Shown: in pieces, positions 1 to 9,206 of the stretch | How positions within the stretch are numbered: the first letter of the stretch is position 1 | Layout of the letters: each line of letters begins with the position of its first letter | The notes under the pieces: model-generated | Told to the model about the DNA's origin: nothing | The model's input: only the letters and a program-made list of their open reading frames with translations | The model's database searches: none | Program-made: the position numbers and the translations under genes | DNA from: an uncultured Lachnospiraceae bacterium | GTDB taxonomy: Bacteria; Bacillota; Clostridia; Lachnospirales; Lachnospiraceae | NCBI GenBank assembly: GCA_947589305.1 | Contig: CANQAP010000003.1 | Span: 62,001-126,000 of the forward strand | DNA: 64,000 nt | Reading direction: 5' to 3'

Positions 1-3000
1 TTTTCCAGCGACAGATTGAGATTGACGGGGGACGTATAGGTTTTGTTATTCTCTGCCCCTGCAAAAATAATCTTCGGCGCCGTGTTGTCGATCACAAATT
101 CTATCGTCTTGCTTGCCGTCAGCCCTAATTCATCCACCACTTCTATCACCAAGGTATATTTGCCGTCAGCCGTTATTTCCCTGCCGTCATATGCCTCGCC
201 GTTCAGTGTCATCTTGACGGTCGGAACGGACAATTCAATGATCAGATCTTCCAGTTTTTCATCCAAGCGGAAAGAAGCCAGATATTTTCCGTCGTACTTA
301 CTCAGATCACCGATGATCGGCGGTTCAGTGTCTATGGTAAAATGAATGGTCTGCGATTTCCGATTGCCTGCCCGGTCGGTCGCAGTGATCGTAATGGTAT
401 AATACCCATCCTCCTGAAATTCCTGACGCATTGCACTGGTCTTTCCGGTATTCTGCCAGCCGCTGAGCCGGAGGGCTTCCGTCCTGCCTTCTGCCGTCCT
501 TCTAGTCCCCTGTATCTGTACCAAATTGGTCTCAAAATACGATTCAATCACCGAAAAATCCAATACCACTGCCTCATTGGTCACAAAATAATCCTGTGAA
601 CCGGATAACGTAACCACCGGCGCCGTGCGGTCGATCGTAAACGATAATGTCTGGGTGACAGCCGCATTTCCGGCAAAATCCGTAGCGGTCATAGTCACCA
701 GATAATCTCCATCTTCCAAAAACGTTGTATTTAAATAGGACAACTTTCCTGTATTTGTAAAATCCACGGTTCTTCCGTACGTCTTTCCTTCCAGCTTGCG
801 TTCCACGCGGATTGAAACCTGATCGGTCTCAAAAAAGGATTCTATCGCCTGAAAACGTATCGTAACCGGCGCGTTGCTGTAGGTTCCGTCTGACGCTCCG
901 CTCATGGAAAGCACGGGCGCCGTTTTATCTACGGTAAAGGAAATCGTTTCCGAATCCGTGTTGCCGGCGGCGTCCCTCGCCGTTACCGTGATCTGATACA
1001 ATCCGTCCTCGCTGAACAATAGCTGCATCAGATGCGAAGCATCCGTCACTGTATATGGTTCATAATTCATATTGGATGTCGTCCCGTCAATGGTTTTGGT
1101 CGCGGAAATCGAAACGGCGTCCATTTCCTGCCAGATATTTTCCACCGTCGTAATCCGCAGCGTACGATTTGCGTTATATACCCCGCCGTTTGTGATGCCG
1201 TTAAACTCAAGCGATGGCGCCTGTCTGTCTACTTTTACCACAAAATAATCGGTCGTCACATAACCGGATGCCGCAGTGACGCGAACCTCGATTTGCGTAC
1301 CTAAGTTGGTCTCGGAAGAATCTTCTACGACCAGACTGCCATTATAGACACTGCTTTGCTCCTGCGTATCCGTCTTCACGACCGTTCCGCCGATTAAGTA
1401 CTCCACTTTCACAATTCCAGTATAAAAATCCGTTGCACGCACCTGAACCTCGACCGGAGAAGCACTCCAAAAATCATTACCGCTGATGTGGATCAGGGCG
1501 CCTCCTCTATTATAAGCAAACGCCTTTTCAACCGTTGCCGTTCTTCCGCAGACATCCGTAAAGGTCACCCGAACCGTCCCTTTAAAATTACCAAGATCCG
1601 CCGCCGGATACGGACAACTCGCCGTATTTCCCGCGACGGCATCCGTGACGACGGTACTCCTCACGATACCCGTTTCATCCACAAACTCAAACCGGATATT
1701 GCGCAATCCGGAACGGGAAACCGCGCTCGCCGTAATATTGAAGTCTTCACTGAACGAGGACTGCCCACTGCCCAGTATTACTACCGGATTGACGATTCCC
1801 TGCCGATCCAGCAGGATATGTTTCGTATATGTCGTCGAATTTCCGGCATGGTCCGTCACCGTGACATTCAGCCAATGTTCACCGTCCTCAGTCAACGCAT
1901 ACCGATAACTTCCATCTCCCAACTGCGTACCGGATATTAATTGATCATTATCTGTCACCTGAATACTCTGTACACCGGATATCTTTTCTGTATCAGCGTC
2001 TGCCGGAGATCCGTCAGCCGGCGTGATATCAACCGTAACGGCAAAACTCTGCCATGCGGACTCCGGATCCGTCAGACTTCCGCCATTCTCATCCCGATAA
2101 GCCATCTCCGCTTTCGGATCGGTCAGATCGAATTTGATATGAGACAAACTGACTGCCTTTGTGACTGTGTTTCCTGCCATATCTTTCAATGTCAGGTTTA
2201 AGGTCGAAAACTGTGCCTCTTTTCCATAAGATATCGCCACCTCGGTCTGTCCTTTTGATATCGCCGCTGTGACCGCCGTGCCTGCGTCGCTTCCAAAATA
2301 ATAGGTCAATTCCGTGGCACCGCTTAACGTATCCTGTACCGGAACGACGATCGACGTACCGGTTTGGTTGATCCAGATATCCTGCGAACCCTCGACCGGT
2401 ATACCGTTTACCGTCACGTTTCCGATCACAGGCGGTTCAAAATCAAACAAGATATCCGGTGAAGATACCCATTCCGAGCATTCATTGCTTCCCGTATTCT
2501 TCTTGCGTACAAATACATGCCGGAGAGACTGGCTGCTGTCCGCTGTCACCGTAACGGCATATAAGCGGTTTCCGGTCTCAGTGGTATAAGTAGCTGTCGT
2601 GCCGGAGTCAGAACCCAACGGCAGTTCATTGCCGTCTTTGACGATGAATTCCAACTCTTCATCCGAACCGACCTGACTCTCTCCGATCTGATAGATGATC
2701 TCGGAATTCTCATGATAGTATGGTTCGATCACAAAGGTTCCCTCCGGCTTTGGCGGCATCGCCTTGCACAGCAACGTCAAAGATGTATCTTTGTTCACGG
2801 AATATCCGGCTCCGGAATAAAGTTCGTTATTTATATAGATCGCATAATTCGGATCCGTTGCCGAACATGTCAGTTGAAAACTTTCCTCGCCGATCGGCTT
2901 ATAAAACTCCGTATTCGATTTTTTCCAAGGATCCGGAATCGTAACCGTCAAACCGCTTCCTGCCGTCACGCTGCCCGTTTGGTTAGCTGTCAGCCGGATG

Positions 3001-3425
3001 GTCAGGGTTCCGCTTGCATCACGCAGGTCTTGCACGGTACCGGTATAGGTGGCGGTCCGGTGATTCTGCACATCTAATGTTTGACCCAAGGTCACGCTAC
3101 CTGCTGTCGTATCAGCGACATATGCCACATTGTAAGAAAATGCGATCGTAACAGTCTCAGTACCATTCGCAGTCTCCGCAACCGTAAATTCATTGCCCGT
3201 ACAAGTTACGCCGCTTCCGCCTATCGTGACCTGCGTGACTTGAAATTCCGCATCTGTCTGATCGGCGCTGACTGTCACGGTCAAATCCGCAGTCGGCAGT
3301 GCAAACGCGACATCACCAAGCGGCAGGATAGCGATCCAAACTGCCAGACAAAGTGCAAGCGTGCTTTTTATTTTTTGGTTTATGGTCTTTGCATGTTTCT
3401 TTTTATGCGTTTTGCTTCTTTGCAT
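1..3425 (-). CDS. Large secreted protein with tandem Ig-like repeats (C-terminus outside window)
   Basis: The reading frame is open from an ATG at 3425 (GGAGG seven bases upstream) to the left edge, about 1141 codons, so the C-terminus is missing. The N-terminus is a long signal peptide: a Lys-rich stretch, a hydrophobic core (LALCLAVWIAILPL), then a probable cleavage site AFA. From about residue 400 on the protein is built of Ig-like units carrying recurring signatures such as DGLYQITVTARDAAGN and YFETD. These resemble bacterial Ig-like domains of surface adhesins and cell-wall-linked proteins. It starts 12 bp after the small membrane protein gene and is the last visible gene of the FHA-phosphatase-kinase operon, so it may be the exported product that the signalling module serves (inference). 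Ligand and anchoring mode cannot be judged without the C-terminus. Confidence 0.85.
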   Translation of the reverse strand, partial: MQRSKTHKKKHAKTINQKIKSTLALCLAVWIAILPLGDVAFALPTADLTVTVSADQTDAEFQVTQVTIGGSGVTCTGNEFTVAETANGTETVTIAFSYNVAYVADTTAGSVTLGQTLDVQNHRTATYTGTVQDLRDASGTLTIRLTANQTGSVTAGSGLTVTIPDPWKKSNTEFYKPIGEESFQLTCSATDPNYAIYINNELYSGAGYSVNKDTSLTLLCKAMPPKPEGTFVIEPYYHENSEIIYQIGESQVGSDEELEFIVKDGNELPLGSDSGTTATYTTETGNRLYAVTVTADSSQSLRHVFVRKKNTGSNECSEWVSSPDILFDFEPPVIGNVTVNGIPVEGSQDIWINQTGTSIVVPVQDTLSGATELTYYFGSDAGTAVTAAISKGQTEVAISYGKEAQFSTLNLTLKDMAGNTVTKAVSLSHIKFDLTDPKAEMAYRDENGGSLTDPESAWQSFAVTVDITPADGSPADADTEKISGVQSIQVTDNDQLISGTQLGDGSYRYALTEDGEHWLNVTVTDHAGNSTTYTKHILLDRQGIVNPVVILGSGQSSFSEDFNITASAVSRSGLRNIRFEFVDETGIVRSTVVTDAVAGNTASCPYPAADLGNFKGTVRVTFTDVCGRTATVEKAFAYNRGGALIHISGNDFWSASPVEVQVRATDFYTGIVKVEYLIGGTVVKTDTQEQSSVYNGSLVVEDSSETNLGTQIEVRVTAASGYVTTDYFVVKVDRQAPSLEFNGITNGGVYNANRTLRITTVENIWQEMDAVSISATKTIDGTTSNMNYEPYTVTDASHLMQLLFSEDGLYQITVTARDAAGNTDSETISFTVDKTAPVLSMSGASDGTYSNAPVTIRFQAIESFFETDQVSIRVERKLEGKTYGRTVDFTNTGKLSYLNTTFLEDGDYLVTMTATDFAGNAAVTQTLSFTIDRTAPVVTLSGSQDYFVTNEAVVLDFSVIESYFETNLVQIQGTRRTAEGRTEALRLSGWQNTGKTSAMRQEFQEDGYYTITITATDRAGNRKSQTIHFTIDTEPPIIGDLSKYDGKYLASFRLDEKLEDLIIELSVPTVKMTLNGEAYDGREITADGKYTLVIEVVDELGLTASKTIEFVIDNTAPKIIFAGAENNKTYTSPVNLNLSLE

Positions 3426-3437
3426 CCTGTTTCCTCC

Positions 3438-3974
3438 CTAACTGATTGTATCCCCGGTATGCGTCACGATCAGATCCAATATGTGTACGACCGTTCCCGC
3501 CTGTGTTTTGGTTTCTTCCGGCAAGAGCAGTACGCCGTCTGCAGTCGGTTTCACCAAAGAGACTTCCATGCCTGCCGCTCCCAATATCGTGGTTTCTTCT
3601 TCCGGCAGACCGGCGTTTAAGACCGTTGTAACTTCCGCGTCTTTAATTTCCTGCGTTGCGGCTGATTCTCCGCGTTTTTGTCCGGTCGGCGTCTGCTCGT
3701 CCGGCAGCTCATTTGCCTGTACCATGTCATCCGACGTCGTCCGGCGGACTGTGATCTTGCCGGAATGTCCCTTCCGTTCCGCCGCAGACTTATGAATAGT
3801 CGCCTCATATCCTTCCTTTTGGATCCGCTCGATCGCCTTTTTCTGTGTACGCCCGGTCAGATCTCCAAAGACCTTAGCAATCTTCCACTTTATGAATAAC
3901 GTGATCGAGACTGCCAAGGAGATGACAGCCAGCGTCAGTCCGCCATAACTCAGTATCGCATAGATGGTTGTCAT
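3438..3974 (-). CDS. Small membrane protein of the kinase operon, with two TT[VI]L motifs
   Basis: 178 residues. The start is the ATG at 3974, one base after the kinase stop codon and behind GGAGGAATAAG; the longer upstream frame only overlaps the kinase gene. A single transmembrane helix (about residues 5-27) is followed by a basic cytoplasmic segment and an acidic, Thr-rich tail. The tail holds two similar motifs, EVTTVL and EETTIL, and the sequence ends in a hydrophobic strand. The motifs recall the ETT phospho-acceptor of GarA-type kinase substrates that FHA domains read, so it may be a substrate of the neighbouring kinase; that is inference. I do not recognise a named family. Confidence 0.8.
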   Translation of the reverse strand: MTTIYAILSYGGLTLAVISLAVSITLFIKWKIAKVFGDLTGRTQKKAIERIQKEGYEATIHKSAAERKGHSGKITVRRTTSDDMVQANELPDEQTPTGQKRGESAATQEIKDAEVTTVLNAGLPEEETTILGAAGMEVSLVKPTADGVLLLPEETKTQAGTVVHILDLIVTHTGDTIS

Positions 3975-3975
3975 C

Positions 3976-6093
3976 TTATTCCTCCTCTCCCTGTGTTGAA
4001 GTAGTATTGTCCGTATCTTCTGAATCCAAAATTGTTTCTCCGTCCGCCGGTCCGTCAGACGGAACCGCTTCTTCGGAAGAATCTGCAGACGGTTCCGTAT
4101 CCGCCGGCGCACGGTTCAAAAACGGCTGTAAACTATTCACCAACGCTTTCCATTCAAAATTATCTGCTATTCCCTGCACCTGACTGCCTGCCGTATATAC
4201 TTCCAAAATGTCCGGAGCGTTCCATGCGGAGACATCCGGATTTTGCGCTTTATATTGGTTGTACAGAAACCGCAAATGACTGACATAGATCGCCTGACTG
4301 GATGTACCCATCTCATTTTCCGCTTCTTCATAAACCTCTACCGCTTCCGCCGTGTTGCCCAATGCACTGTAGATCTCCGCCTTATCGATCAGTATGCTTT
4401 CGAAAACGGTAGGATTTTCTTCCCGGTCGATCTGTGAAAGCACGTTATCGCAACAGGCGATCGCAGAATAATAATGCACCTCCGTCATATCGGAATCCTC
4501 TTTTTCCGCAAGGCTCCGATAGGCAGTGATCAGATACAGATTATAATAATAGTAGTATGCGGAACTGTTCCCCAGCACGGAACCGTTTCGATTCAGATCC
4601 TCGAGAGCTGTCGTCAGAACACGCACCGCTGAGGTATCTGCATCTTCTATATTGTTGATATTGCGCACATACATCATGCCGAGAATCTTATAATTCATGA
4701 ATTTTGCTTCGCCAGTTGCCATACCCGCATTATTCGCCTCGAATTCTTCCAAATCTGCTTTCATTTCCGCATAGTTTGGATTCGGTTCCGACATCATCAT
4801 TGCCATGGCAATATAATGCTGCGCATTTTCTCCGTATTCATCAGAACGCTCGTCGATCATCCGGAAATACTTCAAGGAAGCGTCATAACTTTGCAGATCG
4901 AAATATGTCAATCCCATCTGGTATAACAAACGGTTATTTTTCGATAAACTCTTACTTCCGTTAATATACGAAGCAATCGTCTCCAATCCCATTTCCGGAT
5001 TATTTAAGTGGTTGACATAAATATCCAAAATTTTGATATAAGCCTCTTCGTTCTTCGGGTTCACCTGAATGGCTTCCTGATACGTCTGAATAGCTTCTTC
5101 ATAGTTTCCCGCATATTTATAGTCATCACCGGTATTGATCGTGCTGATATAATTCTGATTCAATAATGTTCGTTGTCCCATAAAACCAATCGCGGACACG
5201 GCGGAAAATACGCATGTCAGTGCCGCCATAGTCATAAAAATCCCAAATTTCCGTTTTGATTGTTTTTTATACCGCTCGTCCAACTCATCATAATGATCCA
5301 GAGCATATAACAATTCCGAACAAGACTGATAGCGGTCATTCGGATTCGGCTGCGTACATTTGATCAGGATTTTTTCCAATCCGCTGGAAAGAGACGGATC
5401 CCACTGCCGGATCGGCTTGATTTCATATGGCGGCTCGCATGGATTCATGCCCGTTACGATATGATAGAGTGTGGCTCCCAAACAATAGATATCGGTTCTG
5501 GCATCCGTATTATAGATGCCGCGTCCCTGAGCGTCCCCGAACTGCTCCGGTGCGGCATATCCCCGCGTGCCGAGAGCGGTAGTATCTGCGTTATTTTCAA
5601 TCTTATATTCCTTGGCAGTTCCAAAATCGATCAGCTTTACATTGCCGTCCGGTTTTAACATGATATTGGACGGTTTCATATCCCGATAGATCACCGGCGG
5701 CTTCATGGAATGCAGATAATCCAATGCACTGCTCAACTGCTTTGCCCATTCGATCACCTGTTCCTGCGGCTGCGCTCCCTCCTCCTTTAAGATCTCACTG
5801 ATCGGGCGTCCTTCTATGTAATCCATGACAACATAGACTTTTTTGTCCTTTTGGATAATATCAACAATACGAGGAAGTACCGGGTGATCGACTTTTTTTA
5901 AGATGTTGGCTTCCCGCTCCAAGCCTTTTAAGAGAGTCTGCGTATCCTTGGAACCGTCGTCCTTGATTTCTTTGATTGCCCATTGTTTATTTAAACGCAA
6001 ATCCATGGCAACATAAACGACCGACATTCCACCCCTGCCGATTTCTTTTAATATTTCATATTTACCGTCTAATACCGTACCCTGATCCGTCAT
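3976..6093 (-). CDS. Membrane-anchored Ser/Thr protein kinase with TPR-type extracellular part
   Basis: 705 residues, start ATG at 6093 behind GAGGAG. Residues about 10-275 are a Hanks-type kinase: glycine loop IGRGGMSVVY, catalytic Lys in WAIKEI, catalytic loop YRDMKPSN, DFG in LIDFGTAKEY, and the APEQFG motif. A basic stretch and one membrane helix (about 285-308) follow. The rest is probably extracytoplasmic and rich in TPR-like helices (for example GNYEEAIQTYQEAIQVNPKNEE shortened here to EEAIQTYQEAIQVNP), ending in an acidic low-complexity tail. Unlike classical PknB it has no PASTA repeats, so TPRs may take the sensing or scaffolding role. It lies 13 bp after the PP2C gene, its likely antagonist. 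Confidence 0.93.
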   Translation of the reverse strand: MTDQGTVLDGKYEILKEIGRGGMSVVYVAMDLRLNKQWAIKEIKDDGSKDTQTLLKGLEREANILKKVDHPVLPRIVDIIQKDKKVYVVMDYIEGRPISEILKEEGAQPQEQVIEWAKQLSSALDYLHSMKPPVIYRDMKPSNIMLKPDGNVKLIDFGTAKEYKIENNADTTALGTRGYAAPEQFGDAQGRGIYNTDARTDIYCLGATLYHIVTGMNPCEPPYEIKPIRQWDPSLSSGLEKILIKCTQPNPNDRYQSCSELLYALDHYDELDERYKKQSKRKFGIFMTMAALTCVFSAVSAIGFMGQRTLLNQNYISTINTGDDYKYAGNYEEAIQTYQEAIQVNPKNEEAYIKILDIYVNHLNNPEMGLETIASYINGSKSLSKNNRLLYQMGLTYFDLQSYDASLKYFRMIDERSDEYGENAQHYIAMAMMMSEPNPNYAEMKADLEEFEANNAGMATGEAKFMNYKILGMMYVRNINNIEDADTSAVRVLTTALEDLNRNGSVLGNSSAYYYYYNLYLITAYRSLAEKEDSDMTEVHYYSAIACCDNVLSQIDREENPTVFESILIDKAEIYSALGNTAEAVEVYEEAENEMGTSSQAIYVSHLRFLYNQYKAQNPDVSAWNAPDILEVYTAGSQVQGIADNFEWKALVNSLQPFLNRAPADTEPSADSSEEAVPSDGPADGETILDSEDTDNTTSTQGEEE

Positions 6094-6106
6094 AGTCTCT
6101 CCTCAA

Positions 6107-6880
6107 TCAATAGGTCTTTAAAAGAATCAAAGAAATATTATCCTGTTCGTTTCTACGCTTGGCTAAATCAGTCAGATACATGCAGTTCTGCCGCATGACC
6201 GTAGGATCGGTACATGCCTCCGGACCTAGCTGCAACATCATTTCCTCCTGTGTGATCTCATGGCAAAATCCGTCAGAACACACCACATAAGAAGTCCCCG
6301 GTAAAACGTTCCCCTGATATACCGCTGCGTCCACGGCTGCAGATGCGCCGATACATTGCAAGAGAATACTTCTTCTAGGATCCCGCAGTGCTTCCTGCTC
6401 GGTCAGTTTTCCTTCCGCTATCTCTTTTGCCACGACCGACTGGTCCTGTGTCACCTGCCGGAGTCCGGAAGCCTTCAGTTCGTAAATCCGGCTGTCGCCG
6501 ACATGAACGATAAAATACTGATCCTGATATAACAGCAGTGCCGACAATGTAGTCCCTAATCCCGCCTGTTTTTTCGATCCGTATATGCCCAGTCTGGAAT
6601 TTTCCGATACTGCAAGCGCTTTCCACTCTTTTAAGACCGTATTGCCGTCAAACGTACCTGCCGTGACCGCTGCAGTAAAGGACGTGTCAAACCAATGGCA
6701 ATAAGTCGTGATCACTTCTTTGCTAGCCAATTCTCCCGCCGACAGTCCGCCCATCCCGTCGCATACGACCGCCAATACGGCTCTCCCTCCCGGCGTGTCT
6801 AAGACTTTTACCGCCAAAGAATCCTGATTGGTGTTTTTTCTAATTCCTACATCCGTATGATAGGCGATCAAACAATTCAT
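6107..6880 (-). CDS. PP2C-family protein phosphatase
   Basis: 257 residues from the ATG at 6880, chosen because GGAGAGG lies at correct spacing; the longer frame would run into the FHA gene. All PP2C landmarks are present: RKNTNQDS near the N-terminus, the metal-binding CDGMGG, VGDSRIYEL, VVCSDGF, and a C-terminal EQDNISLILL. It would remove phosphate from Ser/Thr residues in a Mn/Mg-dependent way, reversing the kinase encoded 13 bp downstream. No membrane segment is seen, so it should be cytosolic. Confidence 0.93.
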   Translation of the reverse strand: MNCLIAYHTDVGIRKNTNQDSLAVKVLDTPGGRAVLAVVCDGMGGLSAGELASKEVITTYCHWFDTSFTAAVTAGTFDGNTVLKEWKALAVSENSRLGIYGSKKQAGLGTTLSALLLYQDQYFIVHVGDSRIYELKASGLRQVTQDQSVVAKEIAEGKLTEQEALRDPRRSILLQCIGASAAVDAAVYQGNVLPGTSYVVCSDGFCHEITQEEMMLQLGPEACTDPTVMRQNCMYLTDLAKRRNEQDNISLILLKTY

Positions 6881-6906
6881 GAATCCTCTCCTTTTGTGTC
6901 TTGCTT

Positions 6907-8475
6907 CTACCACAGACTATAGATAAATTCTTCATTTCCCAAAACCAGCCTGCAATTATTCAGCAACAGCTTCTCTGTATTCGGAAGCACCTGTTCCCCA
7001 TTGACATATGTGCAATTCGTGGACTGCTCATCCCTGACATAATACACACCGTTCTTTTTTATGATTGTACAATGTATCCTGCTGATCGCATTGTTATCCG
7101 CAATGGTATAGTTCACTCCGGTCTGCGATTTTCCGATCACAAAATTCCCGTCCGGCAAGGATATGCTTTCGCCGGTCTTCACCCGGATCAAATGCGGATG
7201 CGGCACGGTCTGTGGACCCTGATTATGTATCGGATCCGGCATCGGCTCCAATCCGACATCCTGCGGCATGATCTGCGGCTGTGGCATCACAGTCGGCTGT
7301 GCATGATTTACCGCTTGCGGTGCCTGCGGCATCACGTTTGGCGGTGTCTGCGGCATCACGTTTGGTGGTGTCTGCGGCATCTGCTGAGTAACGCTCGGCG
7401 ACACATCCTGCGACGGTACCGTCTGAGTGGTCATCCGCCGGATCTTGGCATTCAACGCCTCAGGCATCGGTTCAAATTCTATCTCCTCTTCTTCGATCAC
7501 GCTGACAATCTGCGGCTGCGATACCGTCTGTTCTACCGCCTCCGGCTCTGCAACCGGCACGGTCGTCGGCTCCGGCGTTGCGATCTCCGGCTCCACTACC
7601 GTCTGTTCTACCGCTTCCGGCTCTGCAACCGACACGGTCGTCGGCTCCGGTACTGCGATCTCCGGCTCCACTACCGTCTGCTCTACCGCCTCTGGTTCTG
7701 CAACCGGCACGGTCGTCGGCTCCGGTGTTGCGATCTCCGGCTCCACTACCGTCTGTTCTACCGCCTCTGGTTCTGCAATCGGCACGGTCGTCGGCTCCGG
7801 TGTTGCGATCTCCGGCTCCACTGCCGTCTGCTCTACCGCCTCCGGTTCTGCAACCGGCACGGTCGTCGGCTCCGGTGCTGCTGCCTCCTCACTTGTCTCC
7901 TCCGGAATCTCTATTCCGGCGTCCATCATAAGTCCGTGGATGCAACGCAAAAAGGATTGCAATTCAAATTCCCGGTTCAAAGCGGATAACAGCTTTGCCA
8001 CATAATTTCCATCGTCACTATTTAAATAAACTGCATGGGCTAATATCGTCCGAAAGAAGTCTGCCACAACATGTTCACCGGCAGCCGTCGTTTTCAAAGG
8101 CATGCAGATCAACCACGCTTTTTTGCATGCTTCATCCATATAGATATATCTGCTGTCCAAGACCGCATACGCCAGATTTATCCCCTGTTCCTTCCATTGT
8201 ATCAGGCTTCGGGTAATACTTTCAAAAACCGTTAGCAGCAATTCCTGTGTCACGACATCACCTATACATGCAGCCAACGGCTGTTTGCGATCGATATAAG
8301 CAAACATATAATTATGACCATCCTCATAGACCGCACCCATCTGCAATGCACCGCTTACACTGCCTTCCTTACATTGTTTCAAGACCAGTCCGTCCATCAA
8401 TTCCCCTGTGGAAAGCCGGTACTCCAACGCCTGCCTGTTATCGCGCACGGCATTTTTTAATAACTCTACCTTCAT
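6907..8475 (-). CDS. FHA-domain protein with repetitive Pro/Glu linker
   Basis: 522 residues, first gene of the signalling operon, start behind TTTTGGAGG. Residues 1 to about 195 form a conserved globular domain that resembles the DUF6382 family found ahead of FHA domains (family name from memory). A linker of five 25-residue repeats (PEPTTVPVAEPEAVEQTVVE pattern) and a Pro/Gln/Met-rich stretch follow. The C-terminal FHA domain (about 430-522) carries the phosphothreonine-pocket residues in GKSQTGVNY, ISRIHC and STNCTYVNG. It should read phosphothreonine marks set by the neighbouring kinase. Repeat number may vary between strains because the DNA repeats are nearly identical. Confidence 0.9.
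   Translation of the reverse strand: MKVELLKNAVRDNRQALEYRLSTGELMDGLVLKQCKEGSVSGALQMGAVYEDGHNYMFAYIDRKQPLAACIGDVVTQELLLTVFESITRSLIQWKEQGINLAYAVLDSRYIYMDEACKKAWLICMPLKTTAAGEHVVADFFRTILAHAVYLNSDDGNYVAKLLSALNREFELQSFLRCIHGLMMDAGIEIPEETSEEAAAPEPTTVPVAEPEAVEQTAVEPEIATPEPTTVPIAEPEAVEQTVVEPEIATPEPTTVPVAEPEAVEQTVVEPEIAVPEPTTVSVAEPEAVEQTVVEPEIATPEPTTVPVAEPEAVEQTVSQPQIVSVIEEEEIEFEPMPEALNAKIRRMTTQTVPSQDVSPSVTQQMPQTPPNVMPQTPPNVMPQAPQAVNHAQPTVMPQPQIMPQDVGLEPMPDPIHNQGPQTVPHPHLIRVKTGESISLPDGNFVIGKSQTGVNYTIADNNAISRIHCTIIKKNGVYYVRDEQSTNCTYVNGEQVLPNTEKLLLNNCRLVLGNEEFIYSLW
7501..7875 (-). repeat. Five 75-bp tandem repeats inside the FHA gene
   Basis: Five in-frame copies of a 75-bp unit encode a 25-residue Pro/Glu/Val-rich linker. 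Copies differ by a few bases (Pro/Ser, Ile/Val, Thr/Val swaps) and the last copy is more diverged. They explain the repetitive open frames seen on the plus strand here. Confidence 0.95.
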
Positions 8476-8537
8476 CTGATACCTCCAAAATATAGTTGTG
8501 CAACTTCCAAAAACCCTTATAAATCCCTACTGTTTTC

Positions 8538-8566
8538 ATCATATGTTACCCCATTTTAATTGTCAA
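8538..8566 (-). promoter_or_regulatory. SigA-type promoter of the FHA-PP2C-kinase operon
   Basis: On the minus strand TTGACA and TATGAT are separated by exactly 17 bases, 63 bp before the FHA start codon. This is a near-perfect vegetative promoter in the divergent gap between the FHA gene and the sigma-factor gene. Confidence 0.75.
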
Positions 8567-8616
8567 CCTATAATCCTTTAAATTTTTCTTGCACTTTCTT
8601 ATATTCCATGCAACAC

Positions 8617-8644
8617 TTTTGCATATAAGTGACACTTTTATAAT
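8617..8644 (+). promoter_or_regulatory. Possible promoter of the sigma-factor operon
   Basis: TATAAT at 8639-8644 lies 28 bp before the sigma-factor start codon. No good -35 is seen (TTTTGC at 8617). ACACTTTT occurs twice, 18 bases apart start to start (8614 and 8632), and TGCAA/TTGCA form a small palindrome at 8609-8623; either may be a regulator or autoregulatory site. Confidence 0.35.
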
Positions 8645-8672
8645 AGAAATGCGTTTCAAATGAGGTGAAGTC

Positions 8673-9182
8673 ATGGACCAACAAGACGAAACAAGACTAG
8701 TCGAACTGGCACGCAACCAAGATGCAGATGCCTTTGCAAAACTATATAGTACCGTATACAAGGATTTATACCGTTTTGCCTTTTATGTCTTGGGCAATCC
8801 GGAAGATGCCGAAGACCTTGTCATGGAAACGGTAGCCGACGCTTTTTCCGATATCCGCAAATTACGCACCGCCTCTTCGTTCCGTCCATGGATTTTTCGG
8901 ATTTTAACGAACAAATGTAAAATGATGCGAAAGCGGTATCTGCAGAAACCGACTGCATTAACCGTGGAGCTTCCGGTTCCCGACCGGAACTATGCCGAAA
9001 TTCAGGATGTACGCGACTCTTTTGCTAAGCTAAATGAAAACGAACGGCTGATCATATCTCTGACGGTCTTTGCAGGTTACACCAATGAAGAAGCCGCAAG
9101 GCTTATGAAAATGAAATCCGGCACGCTGCGTTCCATCAAAAGCCGCGCCATGGACAAATTAGAAGCTGATTTATTTATGTAA
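8673..9182 (+). CDS. ECF-type RNA polymerase sigma factor
   Basis: 169 residues, ATG behind GAGGTG. Region 2 (about residues 20-85) has the typical YRFAFYVLGNPEDAEDLVMETV core, given here as NPEDAEDLVMETVADAF, followed by SSFRPWIFRILTN. Region 4 (about 110-165) has the helix-turn-helix NEERL-like segment ending TNEEAARLMKMKSGTLRSIK. The gene is 24 bp ahead of a membrane-anchored beta-propeller gene that is the likely sensor or anti-sigma partner. It is the only substantial plus-strand unit in the left half of the window, divergent from the kinase operon. Confidence 0.92.
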   Translation: MDQQDETRLVELARNQDADAFAKLYSTVYKDLYRFAFYVLGNPEDAEDLVMETVADAFSDIRKLRTASSFRPWIFRILTNKCKMMRKRYLQKPTALTVELPVPDRNYAEIQDVRDSFAKLNENERLIISLTVFAGYTNEEAARLMKMKSGTLRSIKSRAMDKLEADLFM

Positions 9183-9206
9183 TGAATGATAGAAGGAGGA
9201 ATCTCT

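Noticed and set aside
342-3795. Several plus-strand frames such as 1488-1940, 2712-3077 and 3081-3620
   Set aside because: All lie opposite the continuous minus-strand Ig protein, have atypical composition and no ribosome binding sites.
7501-7875. Regularly spaced repeats as a CRISPR array
   Set aside because: The units are contiguous, coding and without spacers.
6901-7989. Long plus-strand open frame with Arg/Leu/His-rich repeats
   Set aside because: It is antisense to the five 75-bp repeats of the FHA gene; the minus-strand frame has clear domains and a ribosome binding site.
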